A stretch of DNA of 24,233 nt, taken from contig CAKQXZ010000029.1 in NCBI GenBank assembly GCA_934292955.1, positions 1 through 24,233 of the forward strand, given 5' to 3'. Every line of letters starts with the position of its first letter. The first letter of the stretch is position 1. The DNA is from an uncultured Clostridia bacterium (GTDB lineage Bacteria > Bacillota_A > Clostridia > Christensenellales > Borkfalkiaceae). The position numbers and the translations under genes are program-made. Shown piece after piece: positions 1-6,724 of this stretch. The notes under the pieces are model-generated. The model searched no databases. It was not told the origin of the DNA and worked only from the letters and a program-made list of their open reading frames with translations.

Positions 1-570
1 GCTCTGAGCATAGTAGCTGTGGGTGTATCCAGTTCCTGCCTCATCAAGCATACCTACCAGTTGTTCATCAACGGCGCTGTGATTCTTTGCCTTAATTCCG
101 TAGGTGGTGTAAAACCGTTCCATGTAATCGATTTCTTCTTCGCTGCCTTTTTCCAAGCAGCGTTTATAGATTTTGTCATAGTTTTTCAGATACTCACTTA
201 TCGGACAATAGAGAGATATAACACTTTTTCCGTTGAGTGAACAGATGTAATTATCTGAGTCGAATTTTGCAATGCCGCCGATTTCATAGTCGTACTTTGC
301 AACGTCTGAATATCCTTCATCTATTAGATATTTTACGTTATAAGTTTTACCGACTATTGATGAATTGAATACACCGGAATTACCGTTAACTCTTCTCAGG
401 TCATCCATGAGAACAAATTTAAGATTCTTTTGATTATAATAATCATTAGGATTAAGTTTGTTATCTTTGCAAAGGCGGTTAAAAGCATCGTCATCAACGG
501 CTGTCAGGCAAACATTGATCGGATTTTCAACAAGATTTTTATACTGGGCAGTATAGTTGTTTTTATAGTA
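1..570 (-). CDS. FtsX-like ABC transporter permease, internal fragment (partial, both ends missing)
   Basis: The minus strand is open from about 570 to position 1 and continues off the left edge. The translation contains YKNLVENPINVCLTAVDDD, then a segment around NPNDYYNQKNLKFVLMDDLR, then a charged stretch ending in TGYTHSYYAQS. The NPINV...AVDD pattern resembles the large extracellular domain of Clostridia FtsX/MacB-type permeases that export lipids, peptides or antibiotics; no membrane segment or ATPase lies in the visible part, so this family call is from pattern memory. The N-terminal coding half is missing: at about 545-600 the sequence becomes a different gene on the opposite strand. 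The 13 serine codons in 1-420 include no TCG, the preferred codon elsewhere in the window, which suggests a different origin. The exact right boundary is uncertain by some 30 bases. Confidence 0.55.
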
Positions 571-1629
571 GGCACGGCAAGGCGCAATAACTACGCGCAG
601 ATTATTTCTCCGATTATAGTGCTTGCGGCCTTTCTCGTTTATCTTTTGTTTTACACCATATGCTATGACAGAATAGTGTATGTTCCGATCGCGAACGACA
701 GCGTTGTCGTAGGTCTTTTGTTCATTGCTGGAATACTCGAAGTGTGCATGCAGTGCGGGCTTATTCAGAACAGGGGTAAATATATAGAATATCTCGATAA
801 AAGTATGCTGCCTGTGTGCATTACCGTTGAAGACGGAACTATAGTTTATAAATCGCGCGGGTTTAATCCGGACCGATATCGCGTCGGTACAAATCCGGAT
901 CTTCGTTTTGACGAGATGTCTATATCCGGCGGAAAGATAATTATAGAAGAAGACCTTTCGCAGATCAGAGATTTAAGAAAACAAGCCGAAAAGCAGAATT
1001 ACCGTCTTAAACAGAGTAACGCCTTGCTTGCAAAAAGTCGGGAACTTATAAAAGAACAGGCTTCGCTGAAAGCAAGAAGAGAACTTTATGACGAAATAGA
1101 AAACGCGGTCGCACTGAAAATCGAAGAAATAGAATCGCTTGCAAAGGCTTTACCGGACGAATTGAATGCCGAAAACGCAGAATCTGTAAGAAGAGAACTG
1201 TCGGCTATAAGGCTGAGAATAGGGTATCTTAAACAGAAGAGCATGCTCGTTCTGCTTGCAAGGACGGCGGATTGTTTGTCGGAAGTTCAGTTCAGAATGA
1301 TGACGGACGTAATTAAAGCCGACGTAAGAAGCGCGGGAATGTTCTCGGTTGCGTTTAACGTTATCTGCAAAAACGACGTATCGGTACAGTATGCGCTTGC
1401 GTTCAACGATTTTGTAGAATATATCGCGGAAACTTTCTCGTTTACCAACGCTGCGTTGTTCGTCACGGTAAACGCCGACAAGGGTATTTGCGTTGCCGGC
1501 ATAGAAACCGAAACAAAGCCTGTCTTTTCCGATGCAAAATCTTTTCCGAAGGAAAACGGTTATATCATCGAGCGCAGATCGGAAGATAACGAATATCGCA
1601 TAGTCATGCGGAAGGAGTGCGGCGTATGA
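430..1629 (+). CDS. Sensor protein with membrane N-terminus and no kinase ATPase domain, 5'-truncated
   Basis: The frame opens at ATG 430, but the first 40-50 codons lie antisense to the permease fragment and read as unnatural protein, so the native start is probably lost. No ATG with a ribosome binding site follows the join. From about codon 55 the protein looks genuine: two hydrophobic segments (about residues 56-78 and 85-105), a PAS-like stretch (about 125-180), a coiled coil (about 175-235, rich in K, E, R, L), then a helical region that resembles a degenerate dimerisation domain. There is no HATPase N-box or DNG motif. Similar proteins, as I recall them, have a multi-pass N-terminus and sit beside a histidine kinase; here only the last one or two membrane passes remain. 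It shares an ATGA overlap with the next gene, implying coupled translation. It may be a signal-input partner of the kinase, or dead because of the truncation. Confidence 0.6.
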   Translation: MIIIIIRIKFVIFAKAVKSIVINGCQANIDRIFNKIFILGSIVVFIVGTARRNNYAQIISPIIVLAAFLVYLLFYTICYDRIVYVPIANDSVVVGLLFIAGILEVCMQCGLIQNRGKYIEYLDKSMLPVCITVEDGTIVYKSRGFNPDRYRVGTNPDLRFDEMSISGGKIIIEEDLSQIRDLRKQAEKQNYRLKQSNALLAKSRELIKEQASLKARRELYDEIENAVALKIEEIESLAKALPDELNAENAESVRRELSAIRLRIGYLKQKSMLVLLARTADCLSEVQFRMMTDVIKADVRSAGMFSVAFNVICKNDVSVQYALAFNDFVEYIAETFSFTNAALFVTVNADKGICVAGIETETKPVFSDAKSFPKENGYIIERRSEDNEYRIVMRKECGV

Positions 1630-3008
1630 GTACGATTTCTCAGTTACTTGAACTGCAATCGGGCGCGCGACTTCTGATTATGATAGTGCTGAACGTATGC
1701 GCAATTATACTGATGATAGACGCGGTGCGTTCACTTACAGTTATCGTGCCCGACGGGATAAGAACTGCATATCTGTTTTCTTTAATAAGTCAGGTTCTGT
1801 TGTATATAGTCTGGTGTACGCCGCTTATAAAAACGGGATATACGGTCGTAGTTCTGAGCATGTTCGGGTATTTGCTTTCGGTTCCTGCCGCTTTTGCTCT
1901 CGTTATGTTTATAAGGAGCAAGAGACCTGTGCTGATTGTCGATATTGCGGTACTTTTGCTTAATCTGCCGTTTATGTATCACATTGCGTGGTGGCGGTAC
2001 GTTTATATTCTTTCGGTCGGTTATCTGTTTGTAAGAACCGTACTTCTTGCGATAGAGCGCGAACGGTTCATAAAAAACGAACCCGGTCGATATATGGTCA
2101 AAGAAGGTTTTGATCAGTTGTCTCAGGGCATACTGTTTGCAAACGGCTATGGGCAGATTTCGTTTATAAACAGCGCGATGCACGCATATCTTGACGCGCT
2201 CGGCATAGACGAATATGAAAAAACAAACAATATCTGCGCGCAGATAGAAAAGCTTGCCGAAGACGGCGGCAGACGGGGTTCTTCAAATTCGGTCATTGTT
2301 TGTTCAGGTCGGCAATATCTTTGCTTTTCGTGGACTAAAAAATCGCATAATATTGAACAGATCGTCTGTCGTGACGTCACCGAAGAAGAACTTATTCTTA
2401 TTCAGTTGGAAAAGACAAGCGAAAAAGAAATGGCGGTAAAAGCCGAACTCGAAACGACGTTGAACAATATAGTTTCGATTGAAACCGAAAAGGAAATACT
2501 GCGCGTAAAGGGTAACCTTCACGACGTTATGGCGCAAAGGCTTTCCATTCTTCACGGAATAGTGAACTACGACGGATTCAACGATATCGACCTGAAAAAA
2601 ATTAAAGAACTGATAAGAACGATGATGCCCGAAATGTATGAAAACAAGGTCATTTCTACGCGCGACCGCATTGACGAACTTATCGATTCGTTCAGGCTTA
2701 TCGGCGTAAATCTTAAAGTATCGGGCGCGGTATACGGCATATCGGAAAAGAGCGATATAGTGCTGAAAGTGCTGCGCGAATGTACGACTAACGCCGTAAG
2801 ACACGGCGGCGCGACCGAAGTTTACGCAAACGTAGAATATGTGCTGGGCGGATATAAACTGACGTTGACCGATAACGGAACGTCGGGCAAGGATATTGTT
2901 TTCGGCAACGGGATAAGGAGCATGATCTATTCGGTTGAAAGTGCGGGCGGCACGTTTGAAATCGCAAACGAAAACAGTTTTGAAGTTCGCGTATTTTTAC
3001 CCGACTGA
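1626..3008 (+). CDS. Membrane sensor histidine kinase, HisKA_3/LytS-NarX type
   Basis: The start ATG at 1626 is preceded by GGAAGGAG and overlaps the upstream stop (ATGA); a GTG nine bases earlier is less likely. The product is 460 residues. About six hydrophobic segments fill residues 15-145, followed by a PAS-like region (about 160-250), a coiled coil (about 255-290), a phosphoacceptor helix with LHDVMAQRLSILHG (His299-Asp300), and a C-terminal ATPase domain with the N-box RECTTNAVRHG (Asn389) and the G1 box DNGTSG (416-421). The LHD order is that of NarL-family partner kinases. It should autophosphorylate His299 at the membrane and pass the phosphate to a response regulator. No regulator gene follows (cysK is next), so the partner lies elsewhere or was lost with the sequence left of the join. 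The ligand is unknown. Confidence 0.82.
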   Translation: MSTISQLLELQSGARLLIMIVLNVCAIILMIDAVRSLTVIVPDGIRTAYLFSLISQVLLYIVWCTPLIKTGYTVVVLSMFGYLLSVPAAFALVMFIRSKRPVLIVDIAVLLLNLPFMYHIAWWRYVYILSVGYLFVRTVLLAIERERFIKNEPGRYMVKEGFDQLSQGILFANGYGQISFINSAMHAYLDALGIDEYEKTNNICAQIEKLAEDGGRRGSSNSVIVCSGRQYLCFSWTKKSHNIEQIVCRDVTEEELILIQLEKTSEKEMAVKAELETTLNNIVSIETEKEILRVKGNLHDVMAQRLSILHGIVNYDGFNDIDLKKIKELIRTMMPEMYENKVISTRDRIDELIDSFRLIGVNLKVSGAVYGISEKSDIVLKVLRECTTNAVRHGGATEVYANVEYVLGGYKLTLTDNGTSGKDIVFGNGIRSMIYSVESAGGTFEIANENSFEVRVFLPD

Positions 3009-3029
3009 TGTCGGTTAAGTGCTGCATGG

Positions 3030-3092
3030 TTTGGCTGAAATTTTGCGGGATATGCGCGATTTTTAGCCAAAAGTACAAAAATAAATTTTTGT
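3030..3092 (+). terminator. Weak terminator-like hairpins after the histidine kinase
   Basis: TTTGGCT at 3030-3036 can pair with AGCCAAA at 3065-3071 over an interrupted inner stem, and a second AT-only palindrome (ACAAAAA at 3075-3081 with TTTTTGT at 3086-3092) follows with a short T run. Together they could end the kinase transcript, but neither is a clean G+C-rich intrinsic terminator. Confidence 0.3.
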
Positions 3093-3129
3093 TTTGACAC
3101 AAAAGGATGAATAATGTTTTCGTAAAGGA

Positions 3130-3138
3130 TGATATAAT
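3130..3138 (+). promoter_or_regulatory. Extended -10 promoter of the cysK operon
   Basis: TGATATAAT is a perfect extended -10 (TG-N-TATAAT), with the hexamer at 3133-3138. There is no good -35 at the proper distance, as expected for extended -10 promoters. A TTGACA at 3094-3099 is 33 bases upstream, too far to act with it. The predicted transcription start is near 3145, giving a leader of about 210 bases before cysK. Confidence 0.5.
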
Positions 3139-3144
3139 AGACTC

Positions 3145-3261
3145 GTAAATTGAATATTCGTTGTGCGAGTCTTTCCCAAGAAAACAAGAAGTAATTTGCT
3201 GATGCGGGGGCGGGTGTCCGCCCTTGCGAAAAGCAAATCGATAGCGGAAGGCTCTTTTTTT
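3145..3261 (+). promoter_or_regulatory. Structured 5' leader of cysK with terminator-like end (possible attenuator)
   Basis: Two nested helices are visible. An outer stem pairs GAGTCTTTCC (3167-3176) with GGAAGGCTC (3246-3254), with one wobble and one bulge, and is followed at once by seven T residues (3255-3261), as in an intrinsic terminator. Inside it, TTTGCT (3195-3200) pairs with AGCAAA (3232-3237), enclosing GGGCGG/CCGCCC (3208-3213/3218-3223) with a GTGT loop. Downstream, CTTCC (3294-3298) and GAGC (3282-3285) could compete for GGAAGGCTC, which would make an antiterminated form. No S-box or T-box consensus is present. Regulation of cysteine synthesis is inferred from position only; a plain terminator followed by an unrecognised start is the alternative. 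Confidence 0.38.
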
Positions 3262-3355
3262 GATGCAAAAAAAACGTTTTCGAGCTTAAAAAGTCTTCCG
3301 ACGGAACATACATTGAATAAAAAGAATGATAAATAATCCAAAGGAGAACTGAATT

Positions 3356-4270
3356 ATGTTATACAACGGATTGAATCAACTTATAGGAAATACGCCGTTG
3401 CTCGAAGCAAGAGCGTATTCTTCGGCGAAAGAACTGAACACTGCGGTGTTTGTAAAACTCGAATGTTTTAATCCCGCGGGGTCGGTTAAAGACAGAGCGG
3501 CGCTATATATGATTAACGACGCGGAAAATAAAGGCTTGCTTAAAAAAGGCGGCACTATAGTCGAGCCGACAAGCGGAAATACAGGCATTGCCATTTCGGC
3601 TATATGTTCGGCTCGCGGATATAACGCAGTTATAGTTATGCCCGAAAACATGTCGCAGGAAAGAATTAAATCGATGTCGGCTTATGGTGCGAAAGTAGTG
3701 CTTACGCCCGCCGCGCTCGGAATGAAAGGCGCACTCGACGAAGCGCAGAAGATAAGAGCAACGACCGAAAACGCAATAACGCTCGGTCAGTTTGAAAACC
3801 CCGCTAACGCCATGGCGCATTATATGACGACGGGACCCGAAATTTATGCCGACTGCGGCGGAAAAATAGATTATTTCATCGCGGGAGCGGGAACGGGCGG
3901 CACAGTCAGCGGCGTAGGCAGATTTCTTAAAGAGAAAAACCCCGAAATCAAAGTAATCGCCGTTCAGCCCCTTTCTTCACCCGTACTTTCTGGCGGTAAA
4001 CCCGGCGGACACAAAATTCAGGGGATAGGCGCAAACTTTGTTCCCAAACTCTTCGATCGCTCGGTTGTAGACGAAATTATGTCGTGCAGTAACGAAGCGG
4101 CTTACGAAAACTCGAGATTGTTCGCCAAAACCGAAGGTATTCTTGTGGGAATATCGTCGGGTGCGGCGTTGTCCGTCGCGGCTGAAATAGCTAAAGTCAA
4201 CCCGACAAAGCGTGTGGTCTGCGTTGCCCCCGATTCGGGCAGTCGTTATCTTTCTACCGATTTGTACTGA
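3356..4270 (+). CDS. cysK: Cysteine synthase A (O-acetylserine sulfhydrylase)
   Basis: The 304-residue product is a full-length fold-type II PLP enzyme that makes cysteine from O-acetylserine and sulfide in the cytoplasm. Visible motifs are LIGNTPL near the N-terminus, the PLP lysine in NPAGSVKDRAA (Lys45), the substrate loop TSGNTG (72-77), the phosphate-binding GAGTGGTVSG (about 177-186), SPVLSGGKPGGHKIQGIGA (the CysK hallmark) and the PLP-nitrogen serine in GISSGAAL. The ATG at 3356 follows AAAGGAG at a good distance. It heads an operon with the ROK kinase, two bases downstream, and the SIS isomerase. The leader suggests transcript-level control. The family call is firm; whether it is the only cysteine synthase of the cell cannot be told here. 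Confidence 0.95.
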   Translation: MLYNGLNQLIGNTPLLEARAYSSAKELNTAVFVKLECFNPAGSVKDRAALYMINDAENKGLLKKGGTIVEPTSGNTGIAISAICSARGYNAVIVMPENMSQERIKSMSAYGAKVVLTPAALGMKGALDEAQKIRATTENAITLGQFENPANAMAHYMTTGPEIYADCGGKIDYFIAGAGTGGTVSGVGRFLKEKNPEIKVIAVQPLSSPVLSGGKPGGHKIQGIGANFVPKLFDRSVVDEIMSCSNEAAYENSRLFAKTEGILVGISSGAALSVAAEIAKVNPTKRVVCVAPDSGSRYLSTDLY

Positions 4271-4272
4271 GA

Positions 4273-5244
4273 ATGGAAGAAAAATACTATATAGGTCTTG
4301 ACATAGGCGGAACTAAATGCGCACAAACGCTCGGCAAATATGTCGTGAACGGCGGGTGTGTTCCGAAAATCGAAATCAGAGAAGAATTTCCTACGGCAGG
4401 AAAAACGCCCGACGAAGTGCTTGAAAGATTTTCGGCGTTTATCGTTAAGGAACTTGAAAAACACCCGATAGACGGAATAGGAATAAGTTGCGGCGGTCCG
4501 CTCGATTCCAAGCATGGAATAATTATGCGCCCGCCCAGCCTTCCCCTGTGGGACGATATAAAAATAGTCGAATATTTCGAAAATAAATTCGGAATAAAAA
4601 CCTACCTTCAGAATGACGCTAACGCTTGCGCCGTTGCCGAGTGGAAGTTCGGCGCGGGGCGCGGAACGGACAATATGGTCTTTCTCACGTTCGGAACGGG
4701 GTTCGGCGCGGGGCTTATTTTAAGCGGCAGATTATACGGCGGAACAAGCGATAACGCGGGCGAAATAGGGCATATCCGACTTACCGATAACGGTCCCGAA
4801 GGTTACAGGAAAAAAGGTTCTTGCGAAGGGTATTGCAGCGGAAGCGGAATGGTTCGGCTTGCGAAAATTCTCGGGAATAAAAAGAGCCTTGAAGCCGCAT
4901 ATAACGAGTATGTAAAAGCGGTCGGCAGCGAAGATAAAATTTCGGCAAAAACGATGGCTGAATACGCGCGCACGGGCAACAAATTCTGCAAAGCCGTTTA
5001 TAAAAAGAGCGGCGAAATGCTCGGCAGATCGATTGCGATGGTTGTCGATTTGCTTAATCCGCAAAAGATCGTAATCGGCGGAATTTTTATGCGGGCAAAC
5101 GACCTGCTTATGCCGTATGCCGAAAAGGTTATGAAAAAAGAATGCCTGTCGTTTTCGCTTAAAGACGTTGAAGTCGTGCCTGCGGGATTGGGCGAAAACA
5201 TAGGCGATTACGCCGCTTTATCGGTTGCTAAAGGAGATTTTTAA
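4273..5244 (+). CDS. ROK-family sugar kinase
   Basis: The 323-residue product carries the ATP-binding DIGGTK (10-15), ISCGGPLD, the catalytic base in QNDANACAVAEW (Asp115), the second phosphate motif TFGTGFGAGL, and the GEIGH loop. ROK proteins phosphorylate hexoses or N-acetylhexosamines with ATP in the cytoplasm. There is no N-terminal DNA-binding domain, so it is a kinase rather than a NagC-type repressor. The usual ROK zinc motif (C-x-C-G-x2-G-C-x-E) is degenerate: the part just before SCEGYCSGSG has no cysteines, so only one of the usual ligands is in place. Only two bases separate it from the cysK stop and no clear ribosome binding site is seen, so translation is probably coupled. The following phosphosugar isomerase suggests a shared sugar pathway; the substrate is not identifiable. 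Confidence 0.88.
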   Translation: MEEKYYIGLDIGGTKCAQTLGKYVVNGGCVPKIEIREEFPTAGKTPDEVLERFSAFIVKELEKHPIDGIGISCGGPLDSKHGIIMRPPSLPLWDDIKIVEYFENKFGIKTYLQNDANACAVAEWKFGAGRGTDNMVFLTFGTGFGAGLILSGRLYGGTSDNAGEIGHIRLTDNGPEGYRKKGSCEGYCSGSGMVRLAKILGNKKSLEAAYNEYVKAVGSEDKISAKTMAEYARTGNKFCKAVYKKSGEMLGRSIAMVVDLLNPQKIVIGGIFMRANDLLMPYAEKVMKKECLSFSLKDVEVVPAGLGENIGDYAALSVAKGDF

Positions 5245-5247
5245 TTT

Positions 5248-5886
5248 ATGAAAAATACTACCGAAAAAATTTTTTACGAACTCTTTGAACGTTACCCGAC
5301 GCTTAACGGGAATAAAGAGCAAATAAAATCGGCGTTCGATATTTTGCTGAATACATATGCGGACGGCAAAAAATTACTGACATGCGGTAACGGCGGCAGT
5401 GCGGCTGACAGCGAGCATATAGTGGGCGAACTGCTGAAAAAATTCAGAAAAACAAGAAAAATCAACTCTGAAATTTATGAAAAATTAGGTGAGTTCGGCA
5501 CCGACGGCGAAAAAATGAAAAATACGCTCGAAGGCTCGCTTCGGGCGATTTCGCTTACGTCGCATATTGCTTTTACTACGGCGTTTGCAAACGATAACGA
5601 ACCGCAACTCGCGTTCGCTCAGCAACTTTACGGGCTTGCAGATCAAGGCGATACCGTTATACTGATTTCTACTTCCGGCAATTCGCAGAACTGCGTGTAC
5701 TGCGCTGAACTTGCAAAGACCATGGGAGTTAACACCGTTGCGCTTACGGGAGCGAAAGAAAGCAAGATTTCCGCTCTTTGCGACGTTACGGTGCGCGTTC
5801 CCGAAACCGAAACTTATAAGGTTCAGGAACTCCATCTTCCCGTTTATCATTGCCTGTGCGCAATGCTCGAAGAAGAACTGTTCTGA
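5248..5886 (+). CDS. SIS-domain phosphosugar isomerase, GmhA/DiaA type
   Basis: The 212-residue product is a single SIS domain with the GmhA hallmark CGNGGSAADSEH (46-57), the phosphate-binding ISTSGNSQN (about 139-147), and a C-terminal EXXH-like QELHLPVYHCLCAMLEEEL. GmhA converts sedoheptulose 7-phosphate to D-glycero-heptose 7-phosphate; DiaA, a close relative, binds DnaA. Length is near the family norm (about 190-215). AAAGGAG at 5230-5236 precedes the ATG. Coupling with a ROK kinase favours a sugar-phosphate role, possibly heptose or amino-sugar modification of surface polymers, but no heptose kinase or nucleotidyltransferase is nearby. The exact isomerase substrate is unproven. Confidence 0.82.
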   Translation: MKNTTEKIFYELFERYPTLNGNKEQIKSAFDILLNTYADGKKLLTCGNGGSAADSEHIVGELLKKFRKTRKINSEIYEKLGEFGTDGEKMKNTLEGSLRAISLTSHIAFTTAFANDNEPQLAFAQQLYGLADQGDTVILISTSGNSQNCVYCAELAKTMGVNTVALTGAKESKISALCDVTVRVPETETYKVQELHLPVYHCLCAMLEEELF

Positions 5887-5920
5887 TTTTCTGACGTAAA
5901 TAAAAATAAAAAAATAAAAA

Positions 5921-5978
5921 CGCAGTGATCCGACGTAACCCCGATTGCGGGGGACGCACAAGATTGCTGCGTTTTTTT
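5921..5978 (+). terminator. Strong intrinsic terminator of the cysK-ROK-SIS operon
   Basis: CGCAGTGATC (5921-5930) pairs fully with GATTGCTGCG (5962-5971) using two G-U pairs, an inner CCCCG/CGGGG hairpin with an ATTG loop sits on top, and seven T residues follow (5972-5978). An A-rich run just upstream (5901-5920) lets it also work on the minus strand. Confidence 0.85.
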
Positions 5979-6240
5979 ATGCTATTTTCTGTTCGCCGAG
6001 CAGATTTTTGAACCACTGCGGGTATGTGTCGGTATAAGAATATTTCTGCTCGAAAAATACTTACAAAAGCGAATCGAAAATGAGTCTTGCATGAAAAACA
6101 TGGTTATCGTGATCGCCGCTTTGAACAGCCTGAGAAGACAATAGTTTGTATATTTCGCTTTGCAACCTGTTTTCGGATATTCTGAAAGCAGGCGGACTTT
6201 CGGAATTAAGCAGTTCTTCGTATAATTCATTTTTATAAGT
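5977..6240 (-). pseudogene. Decayed coding remnant of unknown family
   Basis: Reading the minus strand from about 6240 gives protein-like sequence (KNELYEELLNSESPPAFRI, then RLQSEIYKLLSSQAVQSG, then HARLIFDSLL), a single in-frame TAA near 6060, then more protein-like sequence ending FKNLLGEQKIA and a stop at 5977-5979. The same frame stays open to the right through about 6370 but has no start codon. Aromatic and acidic residue content argues for former coding. I do not recognise the family. It has no promoter or start and lies downstream of the tRNA-Leu terminator, so it is most likely a C-terminal leftover. A non-coding region that is open by chance is the alternative. Confidence 0.4.
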
Positions 6241-6268
6241 AATGAGAGAGATTTTTTGATTATGGAAT

Positions 6269-6300
6269 AAAAAAAGAGTGCCTGTTTGGTTCGGGCACTC
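6269..6300 (-). terminator. Intrinsic terminator, minus strand
   Basis: On the minus strand GAGTGCC (6294-6300) pairs with GGCACTC (6276-6282), followed by seven T residues (the A run at 6269-6275 on the plus strand). It may be a back-up to the tRNA-Leu terminator or the end of a small unknown minus-strand transcript in the AT-rich 6301-6457 stretch, where I see no gene. Confidence 0.6.
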
Positions 6301-6457
6301 TGGAAATCCGATAAAAAAAATTTTGCAATATTTAAGATTTTTTTGGAAAGATTTGTTCGCAAAATTTGGTTATTTTTTGGGGATTTCATATCTAAAAAGA
6401 ACAGAATAAACAATATAATGCGCATTTTTAGTTTGAATTTTTTTGTGTTATAAGATT

Positions 6458-6498
6458 AAAAAAACGAGATAGAATCAAAGAAAATGAATCTATCTCGT
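6458..6498 (-). terminator. Terminator of tRNA-Leu
   Basis: A ten-base-pair stem, ACGAGATAGA (minus-strand side 6489-6498) with TCTATCTCGT (6464-6473), is followed on the minus strand by seven T residues. It begins five bases after the tRNA 3' CCA. Confidence 0.85.
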
Positions 6499-6502
6499 AG
6501 GT

Positions 6503-6589
6503 TGGTGCCGCTGGTGGGGGTCGAACCCACACGATGTCGCCATCACGGGATTTTGAGTCCCGCGCGTCTGCCAGTTCCACCACAGCGGC
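6503..6589 (-). tRNA. tRNA-Leu, anticodon CAA
   Basis: An 87-base class II tRNA. Acceptor GCCGCTG/CAGCGGC, discriminator A and an encoded CCA; D-arm GTGGAACTGGCAGAC; anticodon stem CGGGA/TCCCG with loop CTCAAAA, so anticodon CAA, reading UUG; a long variable arm (TGATGGCGACATCG) as required for leucine; T-loop GTTCGACCC. It is transcribed away from polA. Confidence 0.96.
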
Positions 6590-6640
6590 AATTATGCGAA
6601 AAACAATGAAAACGATTGCTTTTTTACCCAAAACGTGGCA

Positions 6641-6649
6641 TAATATAAT
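6641..6649. promoter_or_regulatory. AT-rich divergent promoter area between tRNA-Leu and polA
   Basis: TAATATAAT at 6641-6649 gives a TATAAT on the plus strand (6644-6649) and a TATATTA on the minus strand. Possible -35 elements are poor (TTGCTT at 6616-6621 is 22 bases from TATAAT). This is the only plausible promoter for polA and perhaps for the tRNA, but the assignment is weak. Confidence 0.35.
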
Positions 6650-6724
6650 CGTTTCCAAAAGCCTACTTATCATAGCATATCTTTCGGGTTTTTGCAAGAA
6701 AAAAACGCGGCGGTTTCAAAAAAA

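Noticed and set aside
3094..3138. TTGACA at 3094 paired with TATAAT at 3133 as one promoter
   Set aside because: The spacer is 33 bases; the extended -10 alone explains the promoter better.
3145..3355. S-box or T-box riboswitch before cysK
   Set aside because: Neither the S-box core nor the GGGTGG-ACCGCG T-box sequence is present.
5982..6425. 147-residue minus-strand frame starting MRIILFILFF
   Set aside because: Its translation is low-complexity Lys/Ile/Phe and shifted by one base from the more protein-like frame in the same place; it crosses a terminator hairpin.
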